A DNA stretch of 64,000 nt, taken from Malania oleifera (lineage: Eukaryota > Streptophyta > Magnoliopsida > Santalales > Ximeniaceae). This document shows, piece by piece, positions 24,501 to 35,221 of this stretch. Location of the stretch: the NCBI RefSeq assembly GCF_029873635.1, contig NC_080421.1, positions 1,488,001 through 1,552,000 on the forward strand, in the 5' to 3' direction. The first letter of the stretch is position 1; every line of letters starts with the position of its first letter. The position numbers and the translations under genes are program-made. Below the pieces are notes generated by a model, which saw nothing but the letters and a program-made list of their open reading frames with translations, made no database searches and was not told where the DNA came from.

Positions 24501-27500
24501 CCGAGTCGAGTACTTTCCTTTGCCACCCTTCTTCAGAAATTTCAGGAACACTTTCCTACCTCTCGACTCCCCTCTAGTCTCCTGCTGAAAATCTTTGGTT
24601 GTACTGCTTTTGTTCATGTTCATGCACACTATTGAGATAAATTGGATCCCCGTGCCATTAAATGTGACTTCCTTGGTTATTCCCCTACCCAGAAAGGCTA
24701 CAAATGCTATGATCTTGTCTCAAAAAGGCTGTTTGTTAGTCTTGATGTTACTTTCCTTGAAACCACTCCTTATTTCCCAAAGCCCTCTTTTCAGGGGGAG
24801 AAATGGAGTGAAGATCGATTCTTTGACTTCTTTACTACTGAATCCTTGTCATTTGAACCTGTACCACCTATTGAGCCTCCCATTGCTTCATTCCCTGATC
24901 CATCTATCGAGCCTTCCATTGCATCACTTCCTGACTTGCCAAACACAACAGAACACTTAACCTCAGGGGGAGATACAGGAAAGCAAAACAATGCAGACAT
25001 ACTTGTTTACTCAAGAAAGCCGAATACAAAGAAAAGGGAGAATCTCATACCTGAGGCACCAAGAGCGTTGGAACCGGTGATGGCTTCGAATAACCATGAG
25101 TCCTCGCCCAATCTTGATCTGGTAATTGAGCTTTCTTCTGATAATCCTGTACCTGATGATATCAAACCTATTGCAATCATAAAACAAACCAGGTCATGTA
25201 CTCAATATCCCTGGTCTAAATACATGTCTTATAAAAGCTTGTCTATAGGATATCGTGCTTTTGTCTCTAACCTTGACAGGATGAGAATTCTAAAGAACAT
25301 TTAGGAAGTTTTAGAAATACCTAAATGGAGAGAGGCAGTCATGGAGGAAATGCGGACCCTAGAAAAAAATAGAACTTGGGAGTTGATAAATTTGCCGAGA
25401 GGGAAGAAGCCAGTGGGTTGTAAATGGGTCTTCACAATAAAATATAAATCTGATGGGATAGTTGAAAGATATAAAGTCAGACTTGTTGCAAAATGATTTA
25501 CACTGACTTAGGACATTGACTATATGGAGACATTTGTACCAGTGGCAAACTTAAATACAGTTCGGGTCCTCTTGTCCTTGGCAGCCAACCTAGATTGGCC
25601 ACTACAACAACTTGATATTGAGAATGCATTTTTAAATGGCGAGTTAGAAGAAGAAGGATACATGGCTATACCACCAAGATTCAATGGGAAAGGTGAAGAA
25701 AATAGAGTGTGTAAACTCAAGAAGTCCTTGTATGGATTCAAACAATCTCCCAAAGCATGGTTCAACAGATTTGCAAAAGTAATAAAGAATCAAGGTTATC
25801 GACAAGGGCAATCTGATCACACCTTGTGTGACAACCCAGCCCTTTACACGGACCCAGGTGTCACTCACATACATCAATTACCTATACCTGTTCAAGATAT
25901 GGAAACAACCCGCTTTAAACAGGGACATACGGGTGTAAATCATACATAATTACGATGTAAATGTTGCGGAAAATCATAAACATCCATTGGGATTTCTACT
26001 AGACTTGTACCAGAGTTTACTAATACATCCATAATTTACATAAGTTCGGACTTAGAATGCTTCTCATTATTACAACCCTCCAAAAAGGAACTTCATTTAA
26101 GTTTTTCTACAAGATTCAGATGCTTACGTAAGCTGTTCAAAAACAATCTCCTAGTCCTTTTTGCTATTAGGACTGACGCACTGATGGACCTGAAAACAAA
26201 GGTTGTATGATAGGGTGAGACACCTCTCAGTAAGGAAGAAGGAGTTACAACAGTGTGTGACTGCAATACATGCATATTTTAATTCAACATCTGAAATATA
26301 AATCAAGTATTGCTAATACAGTTGTGCATCAGGTATATCATTATTCATATTACAAAATTTCCACATCTGTCTTTCGACCATTTAATGATTTATCAGATGA
26401 CCAACAGCAAAATATCCCTATAACCAGTTTTACCCCGTGGCTCGGGTTGTGCACTGATACTCGTCCAATGCCCTGTTCGTGCAGACATTGCCGAGTACCT
26501 ACATATGATCCGACTGCCTCCATTGGCCCAATATCAACCAATGGTTTCACCCTGCTAGCCGACCATCTTGGTACCCACATCGTTTAATACGTGTGGTTGC
26601 ACGTGTACATCTAGCTACGATATTGTGCTGTATCATATAACAGTGATTTCATTTCACCCTGCAAAGAAAGTATTTTTCAACCCTCCCGAGACTCTCAAGC
26701 TGTGGTTCCGTGTATCATAAATTCAATTTATACAAATATGATAACTTGCGCAATTCCACTATTTTTTACAAATTCAAATAATAGAATTGGGTTTAAACCG
26801 GCATCTTTCCACTCAGTTTACCCCTTTTTGTTTACTGATGCGGCTCGATGTATCACCAGCCTCTGTTTATCACATTCTCAGTATAACAAATTTGGAACTT
26901 TGTTCCTATATTTTATATCAATAGTATAGAAAATTCCATTCATTTCCATTTCAACATATATCACACAAATTTACTTCAAAAACCCGCTAAATGATAGAAA
27001 TTCGATATACATAGTTTAACTGAATAAATAAAGGATTCGAGCCTCTCCTATTATAGTATAAACACAAATAAACGATGTTTGTAAAATTTGGAGATTACAC
27101 GTTGAAAGCCTCGTTTTTACCGAAAACTGTAAAATCGTCAAACTGGCATCTTTGCTCGGTAGAATTTCACAAATAAGCAGTTAAATCATAGATAATAACA
27201 TAAACTAGCTTTTTAGCAATTTAGTTTTCCAAAATAGCTGTTGTAATCAAATTCCCCTTACCTTATACTCGAAATGAAAGTTCGTATGAAAACGGTCCAA
27301 ATTGACAACCCGAGATCTCGAAAACCTAAAACCACAGAACATAACCTTACTATGTTTTCTACTGCTATCCAAATATCCAATCAAAATTAGGATCAAATTC
27401 TTATCTCGATTCTTGGGAAAACCCGAAACTCTCCGAAACGACGATCCGATCCACTAAAAGTGTAGAGTTTCCTCTTCTGATCCACGCAGTACCCTCCGTT

Positions 27501-27543
27501 TTTGGAAACGGACGACAAATGGCGAAGGATCTTAGAGAGAGAG

Positions 27544-27589
<46 letters not shown>

Positions 27590-30500
27590 AGAGAATTTAT
27601 AGAATAAAACGTAACTTAGTCCTTAAGTAATCTAAATAAATATCTCCTCCAAGATATTTATATATAAATATCTCAAAATATCTCTTTTCAAAATATCTTC
27701 TCCAAAATATTTATTTATTTATTTATTTTATGTTTATTTATTATTTATTATTATTATTTATTTTATTTTTTTAATTTTATTTATTTATTTATTATTTTAT
27801 TTTATTTTTTCTCGGGGTCGGGTTACTACACCTTGTTCTTCCAACAGTCTGAAAGAGGTAAGAGAACAATTCTAATAGTATATGTTGTTGATATAATCCT
27901 TACTGGTGATGATACAGTAGAGATGGAGAGATTGAAGAAAGTTCTGGCTGCTGAATTTGAAGTTAAAGACTTGGGATAAATGCGGTATTTTTTGGGCATG
28001 GAAGTTGTGAGAACAAGAAAGGGAATTAGTATTTCTCAGCGAAAGTATGTTACTGATCTCCTAATTGAAACTGACATGCTTGGATGCAAACCCAGCGAAC
28101 CCCGATTGAAGCAGTATAGAGGGTTGAAGACTGTGGAATACTAGTTGAAAAGGAAAGGTATCAGAGATTAGCTGGCAAGCTAATCTACCTATCACATACT
28201 AGACCAGATATTGCATTTGCAGTCAGTGTAGTAAGCCAACACATGCATTCACCAAAAGAAGCCCACTTAGATGCTGTGTACAAGATGCTTCGATATCTCA
28301 AGGGATCCTCGGGAAGATGACTCTTATTCAAGAAATGTGAAAGCAAGGAAGTAGATATCTTTACAGATTTAGATTGGGCAGGATCAGTGGAAGACAGAAG
28401 GTCCACCACAGGTTATTGCACATTTGTCTGGGGAAATTTGGTTATTTGGAGAGGGAAAAAACAGAATGTAGTGGCTCATAGTAGTGCTGAAGCTGAATTC
28501 AGGGTAGTTGCTCAAGGGATATGTGAAGGACTGTGGTTACGGAAACTCTTGGAAGAATTACAGGTCTCGGTAAAATTTCCTATCAAATTCTATTGTGACA
28601 GTAAGGCAGCTATCAACATCTTTCTCAATCCAGTTCAACATGATAGGACTAAGCATGTGGAAGTGGACAGACACTTTATCAAAGAGAAAATTGAAGAAGG
28701 AATTATCTGTATGACTTATGTACCTACCAAGGAACAAACTGCAGATATCTTTACTAAAAGGTTGGAATGACAGAACTTTGATGATCTCATTAGCAAGTTG
28801 GAGATGATTAATATTTACGATCCAACTTGAGGGAGAGTGTTAAAATCCCAAGTATCATTGTAAATAATAAACAAATTAGGAAAGTGGGTAAATGTGGGGG
28901 ATTTGATATTATTTGGCAAGGGGATTGTTTCCTTGTTTAGAATAGGTGATTGTATTATATAAGATTGGGATGTACATATGAAAAAATTAATTAAAATGTT
29001 ATTCAAGGCTTCCGCTTACATTAACCTTATTGGAGTTTGGCCATAGATTCATCACACCTTTTAACTTCTGGTCTTGATCACCGGTCCCTCTTCATGGCCC
29101 AATGCTGATTTTTTAAAACTTGCCTGGCTTGAGCTATTTGCACTGGTTTAGGGGGGATCAGGAAAAATTTTTCATGTTGGTTTTGCTTTTCCTGGCATTG
29201 ACAGTTTATAAGGGACTCCAGTAATAGGTTTCAAATCCTCGTGTTCAAAGATGTAGCGTACCAAAGATGGGGGGAAAAGTAAAAAAAAAAAAAAAGAGAC
29301 GCCCCTATGGTTCTATTGCATGATTTGCAATGTAAACTTGAAACCATAGGTTCATTAGTCTTAAAGCTATTGCATACAAAATCATTGTAAGAGGATATGA
29401 CATGCCTTCAGCTTCCATTAGTGGAAATCAAGTTTTTTTTTTTTGAAATAACTTCCCAAATAATGTTTGTTTATAAATTTGGGTATGTGTTACGTAAAGT
29501 AAGTCATACTAATTTTTAGTGGGAATGAACAAGTTGATGGAGAACTCTGCAGATGCACCTCTTATTTTATACATGTGCCTGTGACGGCTCCTGCTTGGTA
29601 ATGCTCACAAAAATACAGTTATCACTGATTTTACTTAGTTTTAACTTTTGAGATGTTCTTATACAATTGACAAAATAACATTTTTTATTCTTAAATTTAT
29701 AAAATATATGCACCTTGGTTCCTTAACTGTTCTAATTAGTAATAAGACATTTTAAAAAAAATATTTATAAAATAAGATTGGCATCCTGAGTTTTTTTTCC
29801 CCCAATTAAATGCTACCCTTTTGTCTATTGATAATTAAGAGTGAGAAAATTTGACATCCATTGCAGAATTTTTAATTCAAAAATGATATTTTGAACTCAA
29901 TTTGATTTCAAATTCGTTTAAGAAATTTACAACGAGCATTTTAATTAATAAATCATATTGGGTAAAATCATTCTTTAAAATGTATGATTGTGAATTTCAT
30001 CATTATACTTGGTCAACAAAAGCAAATCTCAGGGGACATTAGCTCAAAGGAAGTCTATCCAATTGCTGAAGACAGCTCAAAGAAATTGTGTGTAATTTTT
30101 ATTAGATTTTTGTTGTAAATAATTACTGACAATACACATCACCATTATGAGAAAATTCTAATACTTTAGTGCACTGTGAACTGGTATGAATGTTTCCAAA
30201 CATGGTGTACTTTTTCTGGTCCAAAACCCCAAGTTTAGTGCTATGAAGTCCAAAGAGATGACTTGTGCTTTTTGTTAGTAAAAATGCAGCATTATTGTAT
30301 TATAATTTTTGTTTGGATTATTATCAATCAACTTTACTGAAGAAAATCTCTTTTAAAGTTAGAAACAACTCTACATTCTCTCTTAAATATATAGGTGCCA
30401 TCAGACATTTCAATTTTACATTTTAATAAGCATAATCCCCAACATACTGCATTTTAGAGCATGTATCAAACTGCAATGCATGGAATGTTATGCAGGTAGC

Positions 30501-33500
30501 ATTGATAGAAACCAATGTTTTAGAAGGCTCAATTGAGGCTTGCTTGAAGGCAAGGCATGCCTAAAATGTCTTTAGACTCAACCTAAAATGCCAAATCCCA
30601 AAAATTTTAGCACATTACACATTGAGGCTTACAAATTTGTACAAAAGGCACGCCTTTTGTTCCTTTTTAGTTGAGGCTTGTGCATTCTGGTTGTGTGATT
30701 CTGAAGCCAGATTCCGCTAGAAAAGTTTGACTCCATGTTTTCATAAAAAAGAGTGTCATAATGTGAGTTGGTTTTGAAACTCTTGAACCTTGCCCAAAAT
30801 AATTGAGGATTGTATGTTGGATCATGGAAATAATTTGAACATTGTAGTGTAAAGCTATCTCTTGTCATGATTTACGTAATGAATTCAAGTTAGCAATTTT
30901 TGAATGGCCAACAAGTGATTACATTACATTTGTGATTTTCTTAATTTTTTATTTATTTTAAATATATATGATTTATATATATATAAAATTCAGAATGCTT
31001 ATGCCCCAATGCCTTCTTATGACTTGCCTCTTAAGGGATAGAACGCCTCGCTTTATGCCTTCACCTTTTAAAAAATTGATACAAACCATTAATAATATAA
31101 TGTATTTACCTTTTTTTTTTTTTTTTGTGTATTGGTAACCACAACAAGAAGGCACCAAACGGGATGGGAGGCCCTACCACTAGGCACGGTCCGTCTTGGT
31201 CAAGGACTGACCCTCATGCAGAATCACACCTGAGGCCTCCTATTACATGGAGATTTCTCTGCACCCCAGGGGGGGCAATCTATTAGTCTTATTGATTCTA
31301 GTGAGTTTTTTCCCTGAGGCAATCATTCCCAAATGGTGAAGACACAATATTTAAAGACAATTGGGCATACAATGGTTACTCAGAGAAAAGAACTATATTC
31401 TAGGGGTCGTACATAGAGCATAAGCATATAAATCATGTGTTAAAAGTGAAGTGGTGCATAAGCCACAATTTTTTAAGATGTTGATTGCACTCTAATATCT
31501 GCAGATGCACCTCACATATTGTGCAGGGCCCAGTGTCTGATTGCCTCTTCTTGGTAATAGCTCAATGTGGCTGCCTGTAGTGCTGCTGATTTGTGTCATT
31601 TGACTTAATTTTAATTGTGAGATTTTTTTGGGTATGTGAGAAGTTCTTTTACATGTTTCTAGGAGTTTTGATTTACTTTTAATCAGGATGGTGCATATCT
31701 CTTGCTGTATATTGTATTCTGTGACTCTGGTGGTTGAATTTTTTAATTCTTCATTCTGAACAATTCTTTTATTTTCCATTTGACAAATATGTTGGAGAAT
31801 AATTAAATATTGTGAAAGGGATTTCTAAGACATCTTGATTCCTTTAACCTCCTATTTTTTGTAGGTATCCTTATATGGCAGTGGTTCTAAATTTCAGTCA
31901 GTCTTGGGCTTTGTACTGTTTAGTTCAGTTTTATACTGTTACAAAGGATGAATTGGCACACATAAAACCATTGGCCAAGTTTTTGACATTCAAATCAATT
32001 GTATTTTTAACTTGGTGGCAAGGTGTGGCAATTGCTCTTCTCTATGACCTTGGTCTGTTCAAAAGTCCTCTAGCTCAAGGCTTGCAATTGAAATCAAGCG
32101 TCCAAGATTTCATTATTTGTATAGAGGTAATAGTTGTTTTTGAAAAAGTCCAGTTTGTCTATATCTTTTGATTATTTATTGCCTTTAATAGCTCCCCATT
32201 TGATATTCACTGAATTTTTAGAGTTTTGTTTTCAAGTAATTTATAATGCTGTTAAAATAATTGTTTCTCTTCAATCTGAAGGGCTTATTGGCGTGTTGGG
32301 AGTTTGCTTACTGAATGGAGATGTTTCATCTGTATATTTTATTTCATTTGAGTCCTACCACAATTGTATTTCATACATCCTTTATTTTCTGCAATCCTGA
32401 TGGTAGTTCTTGAAAATTCTGTTGCTAGTTTGCTTCTAAGACCTTTCGGAGTATCTGAATATGTGCATTACAATTGCCTTAAAGGATGATTGCTAGTCCT
32501 GTGTTCTGAATTCTGAAGGGAATATTGATATCGGAATATATATTTTCTCGACAGGAAGATGTTATCTCATCTTAATTAGGTCTGCTCTAGTCTTGGGATG
32601 TCCTCCTTGGGGTTCTAAAAAATTAGAAAATAAGAATTCTTCTTTGTATATCGAGCTTTCCTACAAATGTGGAACAAGGGGAAAGGAAGAGAAAGACACC
32701 AAAGATGGAAAGCAAGGATGTAGTTGTTGAATTTTTAAGGCCACTTATGCCTGCATATGTTAAAAACTTGGAAGGTTACGGGCATAATGGAAGTTTCTTG
32801 GATACATAAAAAATAGGATATACCTAACCGTTGTCTCTCATCTGTGTTTATTTGTTGGAAAATTGATTGATACTGTAATTCTCATACAAAATATTGAAGT
32901 TTAACAGGTTTAAATATTCATCCAGCACAGATGGGCATTGCTTCTATTGTTCACCTTTATGTATTCCCTGCAAAGCCATATGAGCTAATGGGAGACCATT
33001 TTCCTGGAAGCGTTTCGGTTCTTGGGGATTATGCCTCTGCTGACTGCCCTCTAGATCCTGATGAGGTTAGGGACAGTGAGCGACCAACAAAGTTACGTCT
33101 TCCACAGCCTGATATTGATGTCAAGAGTGGAATGACCATCAGAGAAAGTGTTCGGGATGTTTTCATTGGCGGTGGTGAATATGTAAGTCTTTATACCATT
33201 CTTACTGAGTTAAACAGGGACTTCTGTGGCCTTTACACAAAGCTGAAGTATTTAGCAGGCTTGTATCAAGAGTATCTAGTTGAGAAACAAATTATTATTA
33301 TTACTACCATCATTATCATCGTCATATAATTGCAAATAGAATACCTGAGTATTGAATTATTAACAAAGTATTGGGGGCACCATTTGTTTTGATATTGGAG
33401 ACCACAGAGAAGAAAACTGATGTACCATCTTGATTATCTGCCTTGAAAAGTGATGGTGAATTCCTTTTGCTCCTTTGCCTTGAAAAATGTACTTCAAAGT

Positions 33501-34309
33501 AAGTTATTTTGTGTTTCTATTTTCTTGTTGCTCATAAATTCCTATTTCCCATCCATGTCTGACTCCGTGCTGTCAGTGATAACTGCTTTAAGATTGTTAC
33601 TTAAATTTTTACCTAATTTTTTTTTTAGTGTTTGGTTTTATTACGATATAAAACAATCCAAAGAGTAGGAAAATTAAAAAATTGTAGTTGTACACCTCTC
33701 GTTCATAGACCTGCCTGTATTTCTAGAAAGTGTCGAGAAAGAAGCACCCAATTGAAATTCAACTGGTGTCTCTGCATTTCAGTAAAATTCGAAAGACCTC
33801 GAGGGATATCTACTCCGTTTAGACTCTATCTGTTTCCTTCAGAGTGCATGCTGTTTTGACTTCAACAAATGCTGTTTCTTTCTTAAAATTTTTCTTGCAC
33901 CATATTTTATTCTTTTTACACCAGTGATGAATCTCCTGTTTCACTTGTGCAGATTGTAAATGATGTCAAGTTTACAGTAACCCAGGCAGTAGAGCCTGTG
34001 GAGAAGGGAATCACAAGGTTTAATGAGAAACTGCATAAGATTTCCCAAAACATAAAGAGGCACAACAAGGAAAAGAGAAGAACAAAAGATGACAGTTGCA
34101 TTTCCACGGCATTGCCAATAAGGAAGGTGATCCGTGGAATAGATGATCCTCTCTTGAATGGGAGCATTAGTGATAGTGGGGTCTTAAGGGGAAAGAAACA
34201 CCGAAGAAAATCAGGGTACACTAGTGCAGAAAGTGGGGGTGAAAGCAGCAGCGATCAAAGCTACAGTGGTTATCAGATCCGTGGCCATAGATGGGTAACA
34301 AAAGATTAG
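18522..34309 (+). CDS. LAZ1: LAZ1 homolog: DUF300 / organic solute transporter Ost-alpha/TMEM184C-like membrane protein, 484 aa, eight exons
   Basis: Predicted exons: 18522-18665, 18820-18876, 19082-19190, 19852-20036, 20139-20227, 31865-32126, 32931-33182 and 33953-34309 (TAG). All are GT..AG and the phases agree, giving 485 codons. The protein has the family's multi-pass core with about seven hydrophobic segments (near residues 13-36, 53-71, 86-103, 158-186, 200-218, 232-258, 277-298). A hydrophilic Ser/Lys-rich C-terminal tail follows, ending GHRWVTKD. Motifs of plant LAZ1 are clear: AYKNPEEQKFLIGVILMVPC, CYEAFAMYCFGRYLVACLGG, EAFGVYCEG and SGYTSAESGGESSSDQ. In Arabidopsis LAZ1 was found as a suppressor of accelerated cell death and is linked to tonoplast and brassinosteroid signalling; the same role here is inference. 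Intron 5 is 11.6 kb and carries retroelement insertions, yet every exon is intact. A 5'-UTR intron is possible (donor near 18147, acceptor near 18497). The Arabidopsis protein has a longer N-terminus. Confidence 0.93.
20734..20821. repeat. 44-bp direct tandem duplication in LAZ1 intron 5
   Basis: The block starting CAATTGAAATTCATCAA and ending ATGGCTTTCACA occurs twice in tandem (20734-20777 and 20778-20821) with only about two differences. It sits in a non-coding part of intron 5. Confidence 0.85.
21060..21430. repeat. Dispersed repeat, diverged copy (see 30518-31075)
   Basis: The AT-rich interior and its GC-richer end (AAAGGCTCATGCCTCAACTCC ... TTTTGCCTTTTAAAA), rich in AGGC/GCCT words, resemble the longer copy at 30518-31075 in the same intron. 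It is probably a non-autonomous DNA element, but no clean ends or target duplication were found. Confidence 0.35.
22094..22276 (+). repeat. 5' LTR of the Copia fossil
   Basis: Starts TGTTAAAATCCC and ends GGCTTCCGCTTACA. It is followed at once by the primer binding site. Nearly identical to 28838-29020. Confidence 0.92.
25827..27830 (-). mobile_element. Solo LTR nested in the Copia fossil, perfect TSD
   Basis: Ends are TGTGACAACCC and GGGTTACTACA on the plus strand (LTR in minus orientation), 2004 bp. It is flanked by a perfect 5-bp duplication CCTTG (25822-25826 and 27831-27835) inside the Copia reverse-transcriptase region. There is no coding interior. It contains a GA microsatellite (about 27536-27588) and an AT-rich (TTTA)n stretch. 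Its ends resemble those of the 4271, 6236 and 35222 LTRs, but I see no GTCGAC palindromes, so it is a different family. It must be younger than the Copia insertion. Confidence 0.9.
28838..29020 (+). repeat. 3' LTR of the Copia fossil
   Basis: The 183-bp partner of 22094-22276, preceded by a polypurine tract (TTGAGGGAGAG). It differs from the 5' LTR at about four positions. Confidence 0.92.
30518..31075. repeat. Candidate non-autonomous DNA element with AGGC-rich ends, LAZ1 intron 5
   Basis: About 560 bp. The left end is rich in AAGGCTCAATTGAGGC and GGCAAGGCATGCC words; the right end reads GCCTCTTAAGGG ... GCCTCGCTTTATGCCTTCACC. The interior is AT-rich. The ends are imperfectly complementary. 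A diverged relative lies at 21060-21430. No transposase frame is present. Family unknown. Confidence 0.4.
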
Positions 34310-35221
34310 TTGAGAGGAAACCATTTTTGTCTGCAAATTGGAGTAGGCCAGAATGATGTAAGTTTCTCGAAAGTAGGCTGCATGAGATATGTGTACAGCA
34401 GCATTTGTCTACCTCACAAAGGATGGATTTTGGTTAGAATTGCTCTTGTTAATGGATTTGGTTGTGGAATGCACAGGTTTGGTGCACCCATGATTCTTAC
34501 ATTGTTGTTACTATACACTGTTTTGAAAGTGTTGTGTAGAGAGAGCTCCTACATAGAAATTGGCTGGTTTTGATGGCCAGTGTATTGTTCATGCGTATAC
34601 TTCTATATTTTGCCATTGAAGGGTTATTATTCACATTTTGCATTTATCTAGTACCATAGTACCATAGCCATAGCACCATAGCTTACAGGACAGTCTGGTC
34701 AAGTGGGATTCGTTACTCATCGAGGCACAAAACCATTTGCATTTCGACTTGGCACAATTGTGATGTTTGTTGTGGTGCAGAGTACTGCAGGTCTCACTTG
34801 TCTTGTTTAGTGTGGTATTTTGTGAATATTAGGTTGCAAATTCTACATGAAGGGATTATTCTTCTTAAGATTAAGGGCTTGTTTGGTATTGGGTTGTGGT
34901 TAGCAATTGCTAATACAGTTCCTCTTTATAGTCGGTGGTTGCGGTTGCTGTATGCATTTAGCTTTTACCAAGAGATGATTTATAAGATTTTATTAGCCTT
35001 CTGTAATTGTTTATTGCAAAGGTTGGACCGTTATTAAATATTTAGAAGAAAATTTTTGCACTTGCTCTCCAGTTCTCTGAATAATCCAATTTCTTCCATG
35101 TGGATAAGGAACTAAAATATCTACCCCCTTAATTCTTGTTTGGAAAATAGAAAATTTTATAATTGGATAAGATTACAAAATGCTTAAATTACTCAAATAC
35201 TCAAAATGCTTAAATTATTCA
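34310..35221 (+). other. LAZ1 3' UTR and intergenic DNA
   Basis: The first several hundred bases after the LAZ1 stop are probably 3' UTR. A short repeat of the word ACCATAG occurs near 34655-34685. No second gene, RNA gene or convincing terminator is recognised before the solo LTR starts. Confidence 0.45.

Larger units (their letters stand above)
22094..29020 (+). mobile_element. Ty1/Copia LTR retrotransposon fossil inside LAZ1 intron 5
   Basis: The element lies in the same orientation as the host gene. Parts in order: 183-bp 5' LTR (22094-22276), methionine-tRNA-type primer binding site TGGTATCAAAGC, gag with a CCHC zinc knuckle (about 22600-23220), protease and integrase (about 23450-24960), reverse transcriptase, RNase H (about 28380-28770), polypurine tract and 183-bp 3' LTR (28838-29020). 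A later solo LTR (25827-27830) splits the reverse-transcriptase region. The two LTRs differ at about 4 of 183 positions (about 2%), which suggests an age near 1-2 million years at usual plant rates. The coding part has several disruptions besides the insertion, so it is dead. The flanking five bases (GATGC, TTAAC) do not match as a target duplication. Confidence 0.9.

Noticed and set aside
31130-31290. T-rich run followed by a GC-rich block as a SINE
   Set aside because: The A-box-like and B-box-like words occur in the wrong order for a pol III promoter, and no clear ends were found.
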